Below are positions 42,359 to 50,786 of a stretch of 64,000 bases of DNA, piece by piece (position 1 is the first letter of the stretch; each line of letters begins with the position of its first letter). The notes under the pieces were generated by a model. That model searched no databases and was not told the origin of the DNA. It was given only the letters and a program-made list of their open reading frames with translations. Both the position numbers and the translations under genes were made by a program. The stretch comes from Streptomyces nigra (GTDB taxonomy: Bacteria; Actinomycetota; Actinomycetes; Streptomycetales; Streptomycetaceae): the NCBI RefSeq assembly GCF_003074055.1, contig NZ_CP029043.1:1914501-1978500 (forward strand), written 5' to 3'.

Positions 42359-43702
42359 TCAGGACAGGCGCTTGAGAAGTACCGCAGATGCCACGGGGCG
42401 CGCTCCGGCGCGTGCGACCCCGTCCGCCACCTCGCGGTCGGTCGAGGCGACGATGACGGGCCGGCCGGGCGGCTCGGCGCGCACGAGCTGACGGATCAGC
42501 TCGTCGGCCGTCACCCCCGGCTTGGAGAAGAGCACCCGCACCCCGCGCGGCGGCGCCAGCAGCACCGGCGCGGCCAGCTCGGCCCCGTCGAAGACACAGG
42601 TCACCTCGGCACCGGTCTGCGCGGCGAGCTGCGAGAGCTGGCCGAGGAGCCGCAGACGCTGCTTCTCCAGCGGCATCTGCGGATAGCCGGTCTTGGTGAC
42701 GTTGTAGCCGTCGACCACCAAGTGCGCCTGGGGCAGGGCGAGAAGCTGGTCCAGGACGGCCGGGTCGTGCTCGGACAGCGCGCGGGCGGCGATGTCCTTC
42801 GGGGTCATCCGGCCCGGCTCGACCGCGTCCACGGTCTCGGCGGGCCGCACCGACACCGGCGGCAGCGCCAGTTCGCGGCGCAGCCCCTGCGTGGCGTCCA
42901 GCAGGGTGTCCAGGAGCAGCCGTACGCGCATGTCCTCCACGCTGCGCCCCTCGCGGGCCGCCCGGCGCGTGGCCTCCAGCGCCGCCTCGGCCTCCGCGAG
43001 CCGCGCCTTGAGCCGCCGGGTCTCGCTCTCGGCCGCCGACACCTGGGTGGTCCCCTCGGCCCGCACGGCCTCGATCTCGGCGTGGGCCTTGCGCAGGGCC
43101 GCCTCGCCGCGCTTGACGTCGCTGAGGGCCGAGCGCAGCTTGCGGTGCAGGGACTCGGCCTCCTTGCGCGAGGCGTCCAGCTCGGCGCGCAGCCGCTCGG
43201 TCTCGTGCCGGGTGTGCTCGCGGGCCTGCGCCAGCTCCTCGCGCAGCCGCTCCAGCTCGGCGCGGCTCTCCTCGCCGGCCCGCTCGGCGTCGGCCCGCTG
43301 GGCCTCCTCGCCGGCCGCGGTGACCAGCTTGACCCAGCCCGCGGGCCGCAGCACATAGGCCGCGGCCGCCACGTCGAGCGGGTCCGCGGCCGCCGGCGCC
43401 GAACCGGAGTCGAGGGCGCCGGTGAGCTCCGGCTGGGCCTCTCTGAGCTTCTCCCCGATGCGCTGACGGAACAGCGGATCGGTCTCCAGGGCGGCCGCCA
43501 TCGCGTTCCCGGCGAACTTCGCCCGGCGGTTCGGCGCGAATCTGGCGTACTGCCGCAGCTGCGCGGGCAGTTCGCCGACGGTCAGCCCGCCGAACCCGTC
43601 GGACACGATCTGCACGACCCTGCGGCGCACCCCGTCGGGCAGCGGACGGTCGAGCACCTCAGCGGTGCCGTCGTCCGGCTCCCCGCCTTGTGTCTCCACC
43701 AT
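42359..43702 (-). CDS. NYN (PIN-like) domain protein with long coiled coil
   Basis: A 447-residue protein. The N-terminal 120 residues are helical and charged. Residues about 125-265 form a strongly predicted coiled coil (repeated E-A-E-A/R-L-K-A-R patterns). The C-terminal 160 residues are a YacP-like NYN nuclease domain with L-V-V-D-G-Y-N-V-T, C-V-F-D-G-A-E and V-A-S-T-D-R-E-V, carrying the acidic residues expected for metal-dependent RNA cleavage. An RNA-processing role is inferred. It is transcribed in the same direction as the small zinc-ribbon gene just upstream. Confidence 0.88.
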   Translation of the reverse strand: MVETQGGEPDDGTAEVLDRPLPDGVRRRVVQIVSDGFGGLTVGELPAQLRQYARFAPNRRAKFAGNAMAAALETDPLFRQRIGEKLREAQPELTGALDSGSAPAAADPLDVAAAAYVLRPAGWVKLVTAAGEEAQRADAERAGEESRAELERLREELAQAREHTRHETERLRAELDASRKEAESLHRKLRSALSDVKRGEAALRKAHAEIEAVRAEGTTQVSAAESETRRLKARLAEAEAALEATRRAAREGRSVEDMRVRLLLDTLLDATQGLRRELALPPVSVRPAETVDAVEPGRMTPKDIAARALSEHDPAVLDQLLALPQAHLVVDGYNVTKTGYPQMPLEKQRLRLLGQLSQLAAQTGAEVTCVFDGAELAAPVLLAPPRGVRVLFSKPGVTADELIRQLVRAEPPGRPVIVASTDREVADGVARAGARPVASAVLLKRLS

Positions 43703-43736
43703 CCGTCACCCCAATACGTGTGCGGTGCCGCTCCCG

Positions 43737-43976
43737 TCAGGAGCCGGCGCCCGGCCTGTCCACGAGCTCCACCTTGTCCACGGCGTTGCACCAGCGGCAG
43801 CGCACCGACTCGATCGTCTCACTGAGCACCTCGCGCTCCTCTACCTTCGGCTCGCCGGCCAGATCGAGGTGGACGTACTCCACGACCTTGGACGAACGGG
43901 TCACGTCGAAGCGGGTGAGGTTGCCGCAGAGGGTGCAGCGCCACCGGGTCGTCTCGGTGGGCAGGGGAACCGTCAT
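43737..43976 (-). CDS. Small zinc-ribbon protein
   Basis: A 79-residue protein with two C-x2-C pairs (C-T-L-C and C-R-W-C) about 44 residues apart, a zinc-ribbon-like arrangement. It has no other recognisable domain. It lies 34 nt upstream of the NYN-domain gene in the same orientation, so the two are probably co-transcribed. ATG 43976 has an AAGGAA site. Its function is unknown; a nucleic-acid-binding partner role is only a guess. Confidence 0.78.
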   Translation of the reverse strand: MTVPLPTETTRWRCTLCGNLTRFDVTRSSKVVEYVHLDLAGEPKVEEREVLSETIESVRCRWCNAVDKVELVDRPGAGS

Positions 43977-44141
43977 CGTGACCGCGCTCTTTCCTTCTAG
44001 GCCTTCTATTGTCCGCGACGCCCGGGTGTGCCGGTGCGTGTGGCTCGTAACCCTACGGCCTGGCGGGTACCCGCCGCCCGTCCGTCCACGGCGGCGAGGC
44101 GGTCTGCGCGCGTGCGTCCCGTTACGTCATGCTCTGTACTC

Positions 44142-44891
44142 ATGATCCGCACCAGGCGCCCGGCGCGCTCCCCGGCCCGGACCGGCTCCGCGGGCCGCAG
44201 ACCGTCGGCGCCGGTGACGCACGCGCTGATCGCCCTGTGCGCCGCGCTCTTCCTGGCGGGCCCCGCGGCCGGGCTCAATCCGGCCTTCGGTTCCGGGGAG
44301 GAGCTGGTCACCGCGCAGCGGGCCTACTTCCATCGCTGGGGCGTGGTGCCCGCGGAGCTCTTCGCGGGCACCCCACGGGCGGCGCTGACCCCGCTCACGG
44401 CCCTCTTCGTGCACGGCAGCTGGGTCCACCTGCTGGGCAACATGCTCTTCCTCTACGTCTTCGGCGCGATGACGGAGGAGCGGATGGGCCGGACCCGGTT
44501 CACGCTGTTCTGTTTGGGCTGCGGGTATCTGGCCCTGCTGGGCTACGCCGCCGCGAACGACGACTCGGTCCAGCCCCTGGTCGGCGCGTCCGGGGCGATC
44601 TCGGCGGTCCTCGGCGCGTTCCTGTTCCTGTTCCCCACGGCCCGGGTGACCAGCCTGCTGCCGTTCCTGCTCTTCCTGCCGCTGCGCTTCCCCGCCTGGG
44701 TGGTGCTCCCCTTCTGGGTGGCCGTCCAGTGGGTCGCGGCACGGCAGGCCGGACCGGGCCCGGGGGTGGCGTACCTGGCCCACCTGGTGGGCTTCGGCCT
44801 GGGCTTCGGCTACGCGTGGGCGTGCTTCGGGCGGCGCACTAGAGTGAAACCCACCCGAGCTCCGGCCCCTGAGGGAGAGAACCAGCCGTGA
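44142..44891 (+). CDS. Rhomboid-family intramembrane serine protease
   Basis: A 249-residue membrane protease. The rhomboid hallmarks are the W-V-H-L-L-G-N-M-L-F loop-1 motif (H and N), the catalytic Ser in G-A-S-G-A-I-S and the catalytic His in A-Y-L-A-H-L-V-G-F. Six membrane helices are expected. ATG 44142 is chosen over the longer frame because it lies right after a promoter-like CATGCT. The TGA stop overlaps the GTG start of the next gene (GTGA), so they are translationally coupled. The substrates are unknown. Confidence 0.92.
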   Translation: MIRTRRPARSPARTGSAGRRPSAPVTHALIALCAALFLAGPAAGLNPAFGSGEELVTAQRAYFHRWGVVPAELFAGTPRAALTPLTALFVHGSWVHLLGNMLFLYVFGAMTEERMGRTRFTLFCLGCGYLALLGYAAANDDSVQPLVGASGAISAVLGAFLFLFPTARVTSLLPFLLFLPLRFPAWVVLPFWVAVQWVAARQAGPGPGVAYLAHLVGFGLGFGYAWACFGRRTRVKPTRAPAPEGENQP

Positions 44892-45169
44892 TCACCGCGA
44901 TCGTCCTCATCAAGACCAGCGTGGACCGGATCCCCGAGATCGCCGAGCAGATCGCGTCGCTGGACAGCGTCAGCGAGGTCTTCTCGGTCACCGGGACCTA
45001 CGACCTGATCGCCATGGTGCGGGTGAAGCGGCACGAGGACCTGGCCGAGGTCATCCCGGGCCGGATCAGCAAGATCCCCGGCGTCGAGGGCACCGACACG
45101 CACGTCGCCTTCCGCACGTACTCGCAGCACGACCTGGAGGCCGCGTTCGCCATCGGCCTGGACAGCTGA
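44888..45169 (+). CDS. Stand-alone Lrp/AsnC-type RAM ligand-binding domain protein
   Basis: A 93-residue protein consisting only of the effector-binding RAM (ACT-like) domain of Lrp/AsnC regulators. The pattern is I-T-A-I-V-L-I-K-T-S, V-F-S-V-T-G-T-Y-D-L-I-A-M-V-R-V and F-R-T-Y-S-Q-H-D. There is no DNA-binding domain, as in other small stand-alone family members that bind amino acids and may modulate partners. GTG 44888 overlaps the rhomboid stop. A strong terminator follows. Confidence 0.92.
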   Translation: MITAIVLIKTSVDRIPEIAEQIASLDSVSEVFSVTGTYDLIAMVRVKRHEDLAEVIPGRISKIPGVEGTDTHVAFRTYSQHDLEAAFAIGLDS

Positions 45170-45179
45170 GCCGGGGTGT

Positions 45180-45205
45180 CCCGGCGGCGCCCGCGCGCCG
45201 CCGGG
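45180..45205. terminator. Bidirectional terminator
   Basis: CCCGGCGGCG (45180-45189) pairs perfectly with CGCCGCCGGG (45196-45205) around a 6-nt loop, between two convergent genes. Confidence 0.75.
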
Positions 45206-45215
45206 CACGGCCCGC

Positions 45216-46583
45216 TCAGGCGGAGGTGTCGGGCACGCAACGGCCGTTCTCGGTCCGGTAGTTCCATCGGGCGCCGTCCGTCACCAGCTCCTTCACGGCC
45301 GTCACGAACCGCTCGACGTGCTCGTCCGGCGTCCCGGCGCCGAAGCTGACCCGGATCGCGTTGAGGGACTTCTCGCCGGGCGCCGCCTCCGGGGCGCCGC
45401 ACTCCCCCTGCGTCTGCGGGTCGCCGCCCAGCAGGGTCCGCACCAGCGGGTGGGCGCAGAACAGCCCGTCGCGGACGCCGATGCCGTACTCGGCGGACAG
45501 GGCGGCGGCGAAGTGCGAGCTGTTCCAGCCCTCGACGACGAACGAGATGACGCCCACGCGCGGGGCGTCGTCCCCGAAGAGGGACAGCACCCGGACCTCG
45601 GGCACCTCGGCGAGGCCGGTGCGCACCTTCTCGATCAGCTGCCGCTCCCGGGCGACCAGGCTGTCGAAGCCGGCCTCGGTGAGCGCCTTGCAGGCGGAGG
45701 CGACGGCGTAGGCGCCGATGACGTTCGGGGAGCCGGCCTCGTGGCGGGCGGCGCTGTCGTGCCACTCGACGTCCACTCCCCCGTCCTCGCGCCGGGTCAC
45801 CGACCGGCTGGCGCCGCCGCCCGCGAGGTACGGCCCGGCCGCCCGCAGCCAGTCCGCGCGGCCCGCGAGGACGCCGGTGCCGAACGGGGCGTACAGCTTG
45901 TGCCCGGAGAAGGCGACCCAGTCGACGTCCAGGTCGCGCACGTTCACCGGGTGGTGCGGGGCGAGCTGCGCCGCGTCGAGCACGATCCGGGCGCCGTGCG
46001 CGTGCGCGGCCGCCGCCAGCTCCCGTACGGGCCACAGCTCGCCGGTGACGTTGGAGGCGCCGGTGACACAGACCAGGGCCGGGCCGTGGGGCTCGCGGTC
46101 GGCCAGGGCGTGCTCCAGGGTCCGTACCGCCTCACCGGGCGTGCGGGGCGCGTCGAGGTAGGTGACGCGGGCGTCCCGCCAGGGCAGCAGGGACGCGTGG
46201 TGCTCGGTCTCGAAGACGAAGACCTCGCAGCCGACCGGGAGCGCGGCGGCGAGCAGGTTGAGCGAGTCGGTGGTGGAGCGCGTGAAGACGACCTGGTCGT
46301 CCTCGCGGCAGCCGAGGAACTCGGCGACCGTGCGCCGGGCGTTCTCGAACAGGTCGGTGGAGAGCTGCGAGAGGTACCCGGCGCCCCGGTGGACGCTGCC
46401 GTAGTACGGCGCGTAGGCGGCCACGTCGTCCCAGACGCGCTGGAGGGCGGGGGCGCTCGCGGCGTAGTCGAGGGCCGCGTAGGCCACCTCGCCCCCGGTG
46501 ACGAGCGGAACGGTGACATCGGCACCCAGAACGGGCAGCGGGGCACAAACGTCCTGGGCGGAGGCAGCGGTGGAGACGGACAT
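45216..46583 (-). CDS. Class V aminotransferase-fold enzyme, SufS-like cysteine desulfurase candidate
   Basis: A 455-residue PLP enzyme. The internal aldimine Lys is in F-S-G-H-K-L-Y-A-P-F-G, the cofactor Asp/Gln in L-D-A-A-Q-L-A-P-H, and a Cys in V-R-D-G-L-F-C-A-H-P-L sits where SufS/CsdA enzymes have their sulfur-accepting Cys. The length exceeds SufS by about 45 residues, mostly at the N-terminus. A SAM-IV riboswitch upstream indicates that the gene belongs to sulfur or methionine metabolism. No suf genes are adjacent. ATG 46583 has a GGGAG site. A cysteine-lyase-type activity cannot be excluded. Confidence 0.85.
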   Translation of the reverse strand: MSVSTAASAQDVCAPLPVLGADVTVPLVTGGEVAYAALDYAASAPALQRVWDDVAAYAPYYGSVHRGAGYLSQLSTDLFENARRTVAEFLGCREDDQVVFTRSTTDSLNLLAAALPVGCEVFVFETEHHASLLPWRDARVTYLDAPRTPGEAVRTLEHALADREPHGPALVCVTGASNVTGELWPVRELAAAAHAHGARIVLDAAQLAPHHPVNVRDLDVDWVAFSGHKLYAPFGTGVLAGRADWLRAAGPYLAGGGASRSVTRREDGGVDVEWHDSAARHEAGSPNVIGAYAVASACKALTEAGFDSLVARERQLIEKVRTGLAEVPEVRVLSLFGDDAPRVGVISFVVEGWNSSHFAAALSAEYGIGVRDGLFCAHPLVRTLLGGDPQTQGECGAPEAAPGEKSLNAIRVSFGAGTPDEHVERFVTAVKELVTDGARWNYRTENGRCVPDTSA

Positions 46584-46648
46584 GGCGGAACTCCCGTGAG
46601 AGGAAGGGGAAAGTGAAGAAGGGTGCGCGGAGGCGGGGCTCGGCGGCC

Positions 46649-46669
46649 CTATCGCATTCGCTTGCTCAC
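46649..46669 (-). CDS. Six-codon upstream ORF in the SAM-IV leader
   Basis: GTG AGC AAG CGA ATG CGA TAG encodes M-S-K-R-M-R. A consensus GAGGAG site (46681-46676) lies 6 nt upstream. It sits between the SAM-IV aptamer and the aminotransferase gene, 65 nt before the main start. Translation is likely from the site quality, but its purpose is unknown; it might couple riboswitch state to downstream translation. Confidence 0.5.
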   Translation of the reverse strand: MSKRMR

Positions 46670-46689
46670 GGAAGACTCCTCGACGACCA

Positions 46690-46714
46690 GGATCCCTGGA
46701 ATCGTGAGGGATCC
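46690..46714 (-). promoter_or_regulatory. Hairpin between the SAM-IV aptamer and the uORF
   Basis: GGATCCCT and AGGGATCC form an 8-bp stem with a 9-nt loop, located just before the GAGGAG site of the uORF. It may be part of the riboswitch expression platform. Confidence 0.5.
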
Positions 46715-46830
46715 GCGCTTGCCGCAGACCTCGCTGCCTGCGGCCTGGTCCTCACCCGGGGCACCCCGCCACGGACGGAGGGTTGCCGGACAGTCGGCCG
46801 GGGCCTCATGACTGTCACTCATGACCTGGT
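46715..46830 (-). ncRNA. SAM-IV riboswitch
   Basis: On the minus strand the segment has the SAM-IV hallmarks: GGTCATGAGTG, then CAGTC, GAGGCCCCGGC, CCGGCAACC, GCGGGGTGCCCCGGGTGA and closing GGACC. SAM-IV is an actinobacterial riboswitch class for S-adenosylmethionine. It precedes the SufS-like gene with about 130 nt between aptamer core and start. The 3' limit is approximate because the peripheral pairings could not be folded here. This and the two neighbouring features account for most of the 315-bp gap 46584-46898. Confidence 0.85.
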
Positions 46831-46843
46831 ACGGGAACGTACC
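46828..46843. promoter_or_regulatory. Inverted repeat at the 5' end of the SAM-IV leader
   Basis: GGTACG-N4-CGTACC lies directly upstream of the aptamer. It could be an operator near the transcript start or the first hairpin of the leader. Confidence 0.4.
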
Positions 46844-46898
46844 GAGATGATCGTCGTCCCGCAACCCATGTCCGGATCGCGGGACGACGAGGTGCCTG

Positions 46899-47963
46899 TC
46901 AGGCGTTGCTGGCGGCCACCCACCGCTCCAGCGTCCGCTTGGCCGCGCCCGAGTCGATGGACTCGGCGGCCTTCGCCATGCCGAGCCGGATCTGCTCGGC
47001 GAGCGGGGCGTCCGCGGGCTCCAACGCGACCAGCGCGGCGGCCGAGTTGAGCAGGACGGCGTCCCGCACCGGGCCCGTCTCGCCGTCCAGCAGCCGCCGG
47101 GCGACCTCCGCGTTGTAGGAGGCGTCGGCGCCGCGCAGGGCCTCCACCGGCACCAGTTCGAGGCCGACGTCCCGCGGGTCGAAGCCCTCCTCGCGGACCG
47201 TGCCGTCGCGGACGACCCACACCCGGGAGGTGGCCGTCGTCGTCAGCTCGTCGAGGCCGTCGTCGCCCCGGAACACCAGGGCGGACGAGCCGCGCTCGGC
47301 GAGGACGCCGGCCATCAGCCCGGCCATCCGCGTGTCGAAGCAGCCGATGGCCGACGCGCTGACCCGGGCCGGGTTGGTGAGCGGGCCGAGCAGGTTGAAC
47401 GAGGTCGGGATGCCGAGGTCCCGGCGCACCCCGCCGACGAACCGCATCGAGGGGTGGAACTTGGCGGCGAAGCAGAAGGTGATCCCGGCCTCGTCCACGA
47501 CCCGCGCCACCCCTTCGGGTGACAGGTCCAGGTTGATGCCGAGCTTCTCCAGCACGTCGGAGGATCCGCTCGCCGAGGAGGAGGCGCGGTTGCCGTGCTT
47601 GACGACCTTGGCGCCGGTCCCGGCGATCACGACGGCGGACATGGTGGAGATGTTGACCGTCTTGGCCCGGTCGCCGCCGGTGCCGACGATGTCCACGGCC
47701 GGGCCCGGGATGTGCAGGGGCTGGGCGTGGGCGTACATCGCCTCGACCAGGCCGTTGATCTCCTCGACCGTCTCGCCCTTGGCGCGCAGGGCGACCATGA
47801 ACCCGGCGATCTGCGCGTCGGACGCCTCGCCGCTCATGAACCGGTCCATCGCCCAGGCGGTGTCGGCGGCGCTCAGGTCCCGACCGGCCAGCAGGGCGCT
47901 CAGCACCTCGGGCCAGGAACGGCCCGCCGCGGTGTCGCCTCCAGCGGGGGTCACAGCGCTCAT
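46899..47963 (-). CDS. trpD: Anthranilate phosphoribosyltransferase
   Basis: A 354-residue enzyme of tryptophan synthesis that transfers phosphoribose to anthranilate. The PRPP and metal sites are D-I-V-G-T-G-G-D, the N-I-S-T-M-S-A loop and [18 protein letters not shown] 47963 is preferred over the longer frame because it gives the normal length and sits after a GGAGCGG site. A -10-like TAGGGT lies at 48025-48020, and a TGTCCCG/CGGGACA hairpin (47983-48001) lies in the leader. No Trp-rich leader peptide is present, so it is not attenuated like trpE. Confidence 0.95.
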   Translation of the reverse strand: MSAVTPAGGDTAAGRSWPEVLSALLAGRDLSAADTAWAMDRFMSGEASDAQIAGFMVALRAKGETVEEINGLVEAMYAHAQPLHIPGPAVDIVGTGGDRAKTVNISTMSAVVIAGTGAKVVKHGNRASSSASGSSDVLEKLGINLDLSPEGVARVVDEAGITFCFAAKFHPSMRFVGGVRRDLGIPTSFNLLGPLTNPARVSASAIGCFDTRMAGLMAGVLAERGSSALVFRGDDGLDELTTTATSRVWVVRDGTVREEGFDPRDVGLELVPVEALRGADASYNAEVARRLLDGETGPVRDAVLLNSAAALVALEPADAPLAEQIRLGMAKAAESIDSGAAKRTLERWVAASNA

Positions 47964-47982
47964 AAGCCGCTCCAGGGTCAGG

Positions 47983-48001
47983 TGTCCCGCACTTCGGGAC
48001 A
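47983..48001 (-). promoter_or_regulatory. Hairpin in the trpD 5' leader
   Basis: A perfect 7-bp stem (TGTCCCG/CGGGACA, 5-nt loop) lies 20 nt upstream of the trpD start. It may affect initiation. Confidence 0.4.
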
Positions 48002-48043
48002 TCGGTCTCAACGAGGTCCACCCTATCCAGGCGCCGGACACGG

Positions 48044-48080
48044 AGAAGGGCCCCGTCCGAAGACCGGACGGGACCCTTCT
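48044..48080 (-). terminator. Terminator of the ctaE-qcrCAB operon
   Basis: Two adjoining stems, AGAAGGG/CCCTTCT and CCCGTCCG/CGGACGGG, separated by one mismatch, give a 15-bp hairpin with a 5-nt loop just beyond the qcrB stop. Confidence 0.8.
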
Positions 48081-48102
48081 GCCGTGTGTGGCGGTGCAGC
48101 GA

Positions 48103-49740
48103 TCAGTGGTGGCCGTGGCCGCTCGTGATCTCCTTGTACTCCTCGACGGTCGGCTTGGGGATCTGGCCGTCCGGGCCGTAGTACGACTTGCTGAGCTTGG
48201 CGCGCAGCTTCTCGGACGCCTTCACCTTGCGCTCGACGCCGTTCTCGTCGACCGTCGGGCCGATCTCGGCCGGCTTGTACTGCTCGTGCGCGGTGAGCGT
48301 GTACGTCGCGTCCTGGCTGAGCGGCTCGTGGATCTCGATGAACTCACCGTGCGGCAGGCGCTTGATGATGCCCGACTCGCGGCCGTGCAGCACCTTGTCC
48401 TTGTCCCGGCGCTGCAGGCCGAGGCAGATCCGCTTGGTGATGATGAACGCGAGGACCGGTCCGACGAAGAAGCTGATCCGGACGAACCAGGTGACCGCGT
48501 TGATCGACAGGTGGAAGTGGGTGGCCCACAGGTCGTTGCCACCGCCGACCAGACCGATCATGTACACCGTGATCCAGGCGACGCCGAACGCGGTACGCGT
48601 CGGGGCGTTCCGCGGGCGGTCCAGGATGTGGTGCTCGCGCTTGTCGCCGGTGACCCAGGACTCGATGAACGGGTAGACCGCGATCGCCGCGAGGACCACG
48701 CCGAACAGCACCAGCGGGATGAACACGCCGAGGACCAGCGTGTGACCCCACAGGTTGATCTCCCAGCCCGGCATGTACCGGACCAGACCCTCGGCGAAGC
48801 CCATGTACCAGTCGGGCTGGGCGCCGGTGGAGACCATGTCCGGACGGTAGGGGCCGATGGCCCAGACCGGGTTGATCTGCGCGATCGCCGCGATGACCGC
48901 GATGACACCGAAGACCAGGAAGAAGAAGCCTCCGGCCTTGGCCATGTAGACCGGCAGCAGCGGCATGCCGACGACGTTCTTGTTGGTCTTTCCGGGACCC
49001 GCGAACTGCGTGTGCTTGTGGTAGAAGACCAGGATCAGGTGGCCGACGACCAGGCCGAGCATGATGCCCGGCAGCAGCAGGATGTGGATCGAGTAGAACC
49101 GGGCCACGAAGTCGACGCCCGGGAACTCGCCGCCGAAGAGGAAGAACGAGATGTACGTGCCGACGATCGGCATGGACAGGATCGCGCCCTCGGTGAAGCG
49201 GACACCGGTGCCGGAGAGCAGGTCGTCCGGGAGCGAGTAGCCGGTGAATCCGGTGAACATGCCCAGGACGAACAGCAGGAAGCCGAACAGCCAGTTGATC
49301 TCACGCGGCTTGCGGAACGCGCCCGTGAAGAACACGCGCATCATGTGCACGAACATGCCGGCGAGGAAGATCAGCGCCGCCCAGTGGTGGATCTGCCGGA
49401 TGAGCAGACCGCCGCGGACGTCGAAGGAGATGTGCAGCGTGGAGCTGAACGCCTCCGACATCAGCTGGCCCTGCAGCGGGACGTAGCTGCCGTGGTACTC
49501 CACCTCGTTCATCGACGGGTGGAAGAACAGCGTCAGATACACACCCGTGAGGATGATGATGATGAAGCTGTAGAGGCAGACCTCACCCAGCATGAACGAC
49601 CAGTGGTCGGGGAAGATCTTGCGCATGTTGGCCTTGGCCAGGGAGTAGATCCCCAGGCGGCCGTCGGCCCAGTCGGCGACTCGCTCGCCGGCCGGCGCCT
49701 TCCCGCGAGAGCGGGACTCGGTGGTCTCTGAAGTGCTCAT
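48103..49740 (-). CDS. qcrB: Cytochrome bc1 complex cytochrome b subunit
   Basis: A 545-residue quinol-oxidising subunit. The heme-ligating histidines are in the helices [16 protein letters not shown] and S-I-H-I-L-L-L-P-G and beyond; the [10 protein letters not shown] segment is the Qo-site P-E-W-Y equivalent, with Asp for Glu. The long C-terminal extension is typical of actinobacteria. ATG 49740 overlaps the qcrA stop by 4 nt. It is part of the bc1-aa3 supercomplex that replaces soluble cytochrome c. Confidence 0.96.
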   Translation of the reverse strand: MSTSETTESRSRGKAPAGERVADWADGRLGIYSLAKANMRKIFPDHWSFMLGEVCLYSFIIIILTGVYLTLFFHPSMNEVEYHGSYVPLQGQLMSEAFSSTLHISFDVRGGLLIRQIHHWAALIFLAGMFVHMMRVFFTGAFRKPREINWLFGFLLFVLGMFTGFTGYSLPDDLLSGTGVRFTEGAILSMPIVGTYISFFLFGGEFPGVDFVARFYSIHILLLPGIMLGLVVGHLILVFYHKHTQFAGPGKTNKNVVGMPLLPVYMAKAGGFFFLVFGVIAVIAAIAQINPVWAIGPYRPDMVSTGAQPDWYMGFAEGLVRYMPGWEINLWGHTLVLGVFIPLVLFGVVLAAIAVYPFIESWVTGDKREHHILDRPRNAPTRTAFGVAWITVYMIGLVGGGNDLWATHFHLSINAVTWFVRISFFVGPVLAFIITKRICLGLQRRDKDKVLHGRESGIIKRLPHGEFIEIHEPLSQDATYTLTAHEQYKPAEIGPTVDENGVERKVKASEKLRAKLSKSYYGPDGQIPKPTVEEYKEITSGHGHH

Positions 49741-50786
49741 CCGCGCTCCCAGAATGCAGGACCGACGGGCTCCGTGAAGTCGCCGAGCGCCTCGAGGTAG
49801 CCCTCGTCGTTCACACCGATGCGCAGCTGCGGCAGGGGGTGACCGGCCGGGCCGAAGATGACCTTGGCGCCGTCGGAGAGGTCGAAGGTGGACTGGTGGC
49901 AGGGGCAGAGCGCGTGGTGCGTCTGCTGCTCGTACAGGGAGATCGGGCAGCCCACGTGGGTGCAGATCTTCGAGTACGCGACGATGCCCTGGTAGGACCA
50001 GTCGAGTTCCTGCTTGTCCTTGATGTCGTCCGGCTGGAGCCGGATGATCATCAGGGCAGCCTTGGCGATCTCGTTCTGGAACTCGTGGTCGTGCTCCTCC
50101 AGGCCCTCGGGCTTGGCGAAGGTCAGCGAACCGACCGCGACGTCCTCGGGACGCAGCGGCTCGTTCGTGTTCATGTTGACGAGCAGCTTGCCCTTGGACC
50201 ACAGCGTGTGGCGCAGCTTGGTGCCGGGCAGCGGGCCGAGGTCGCGCAGCAGGACGACGCCGGAGAGCGGGAACAGGGCCAGCGCGCCGAACATCGTGTT
50301 GCGGATCAGCTTGCGGCGGCCCAGCGCCGACTCCTTGGCGCCCTGCCGGAAGTCGGCCATGACCTTGGCCTTGACGTCCGGCTCGGCGGCGATCGGGTGC
50401 CGCTCGTCCGCCACCTCCACGTCGGACATCAGGGTGCGGGCCCAGTGGACCGCGCCCGCGCCGATGCAGAACAGCGCCGCGCCGAGGGTCAGGCCCAGCG
50501 CGAAGTTCAGCGCGTTGAGGTGACCGATCGGGAAGACGAAGACCGACTTGTCGTGCGGGATCGCCACGTAGGAGGCGATGAAGCCGACGGTGGCCAGCAT
50601 GGAGAGCGTGAACAGCAGGGCGACGGTGCGCTCGGACCGCTTGGCGGCCCGCTCGTCGACGTCCTGGATGCGGTGCTCGTGCGGGGGCAGCCCGGGGTCG
50701 GCGAACGGGTGCTTCTCGTCCGCCACCGCGACGTGGGCGCCCTGCTCAGCGGGCAGCTTCTCTTCTGGGATGTCTTGGCTACTCAT
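49737..50786 (-). CDS. qcrA: Rieske iron-sulfur subunit of cytochrome bc1
   Basis: A 349-residue protein with three N-terminal membrane helices, the actinobacterial pattern, and a C-terminal Rieske domain. The [2Fe-2S] ligands are in C-T-H-V-G-C-P-I-S and C-P-C-H-Q-S-T-F-D. ATG 50786 overlaps the qcrC stop, and its own stop overlaps qcrB, so the three genes are translationally coupled. Confidence 0.97.
   Translation of the reverse strand: MSSQDIPEEKLPAEQGAHVAVADEKHPFADPGLPPHEHRIQDVDERAAKRSERTVALLFTLSMLATVGFIASYVAIPHDKSVFVFPIGHLNALNFALGLTLGAALFCIGAGAVHWARTLMSDVEVADERHPIAAEPDVKAKVMADFRQGAKESALGRRKLIRNTMFGALALFPLSGVVLLRDLGPLPGTKLRHTLWSKGKLLVNMNTNEPLRPEDVAVGSLTFAKPEGLEEHDHEFQNEIAKAALMIIRLQPDDIKDKQELDWSYQGIVAYSKICTHVGCPISLYEQQTHHALCPCHQSTFDLSDGAKVIFGPAGHPLPQLRIGVNDEGYLEALGDFTEPVGPAFWERG

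Noticed and set aside
41189..43825. An 878-codon plus-strand open frame
   Set aside because: It is antisense to the NlpC/P60 and NYN-domain genes, with low-complexity Leu/Gly/Arg composition and no recognisable motif.
46649..46864. A 71-residue protein across the SAM-IV region
   Set aside because: The frame crosses the aptamer and has no family match. Only its last six codons have a ribosome binding site and are listed as a uORF.
47200..49731. An 843-codon plus-strand open frame
   Set aside because: It is antisense to trpD and qcrB; the translation is Asp/Glu/Val/Arg-rich and lacks any domain.
48103..50202. A longer qcrB start at 50202
   Set aside because: The extra part overlaps qcrA in another frame and has no homology; ATG 49740 overlaps the qcrA stop by 4 nt, as in coupled genes.
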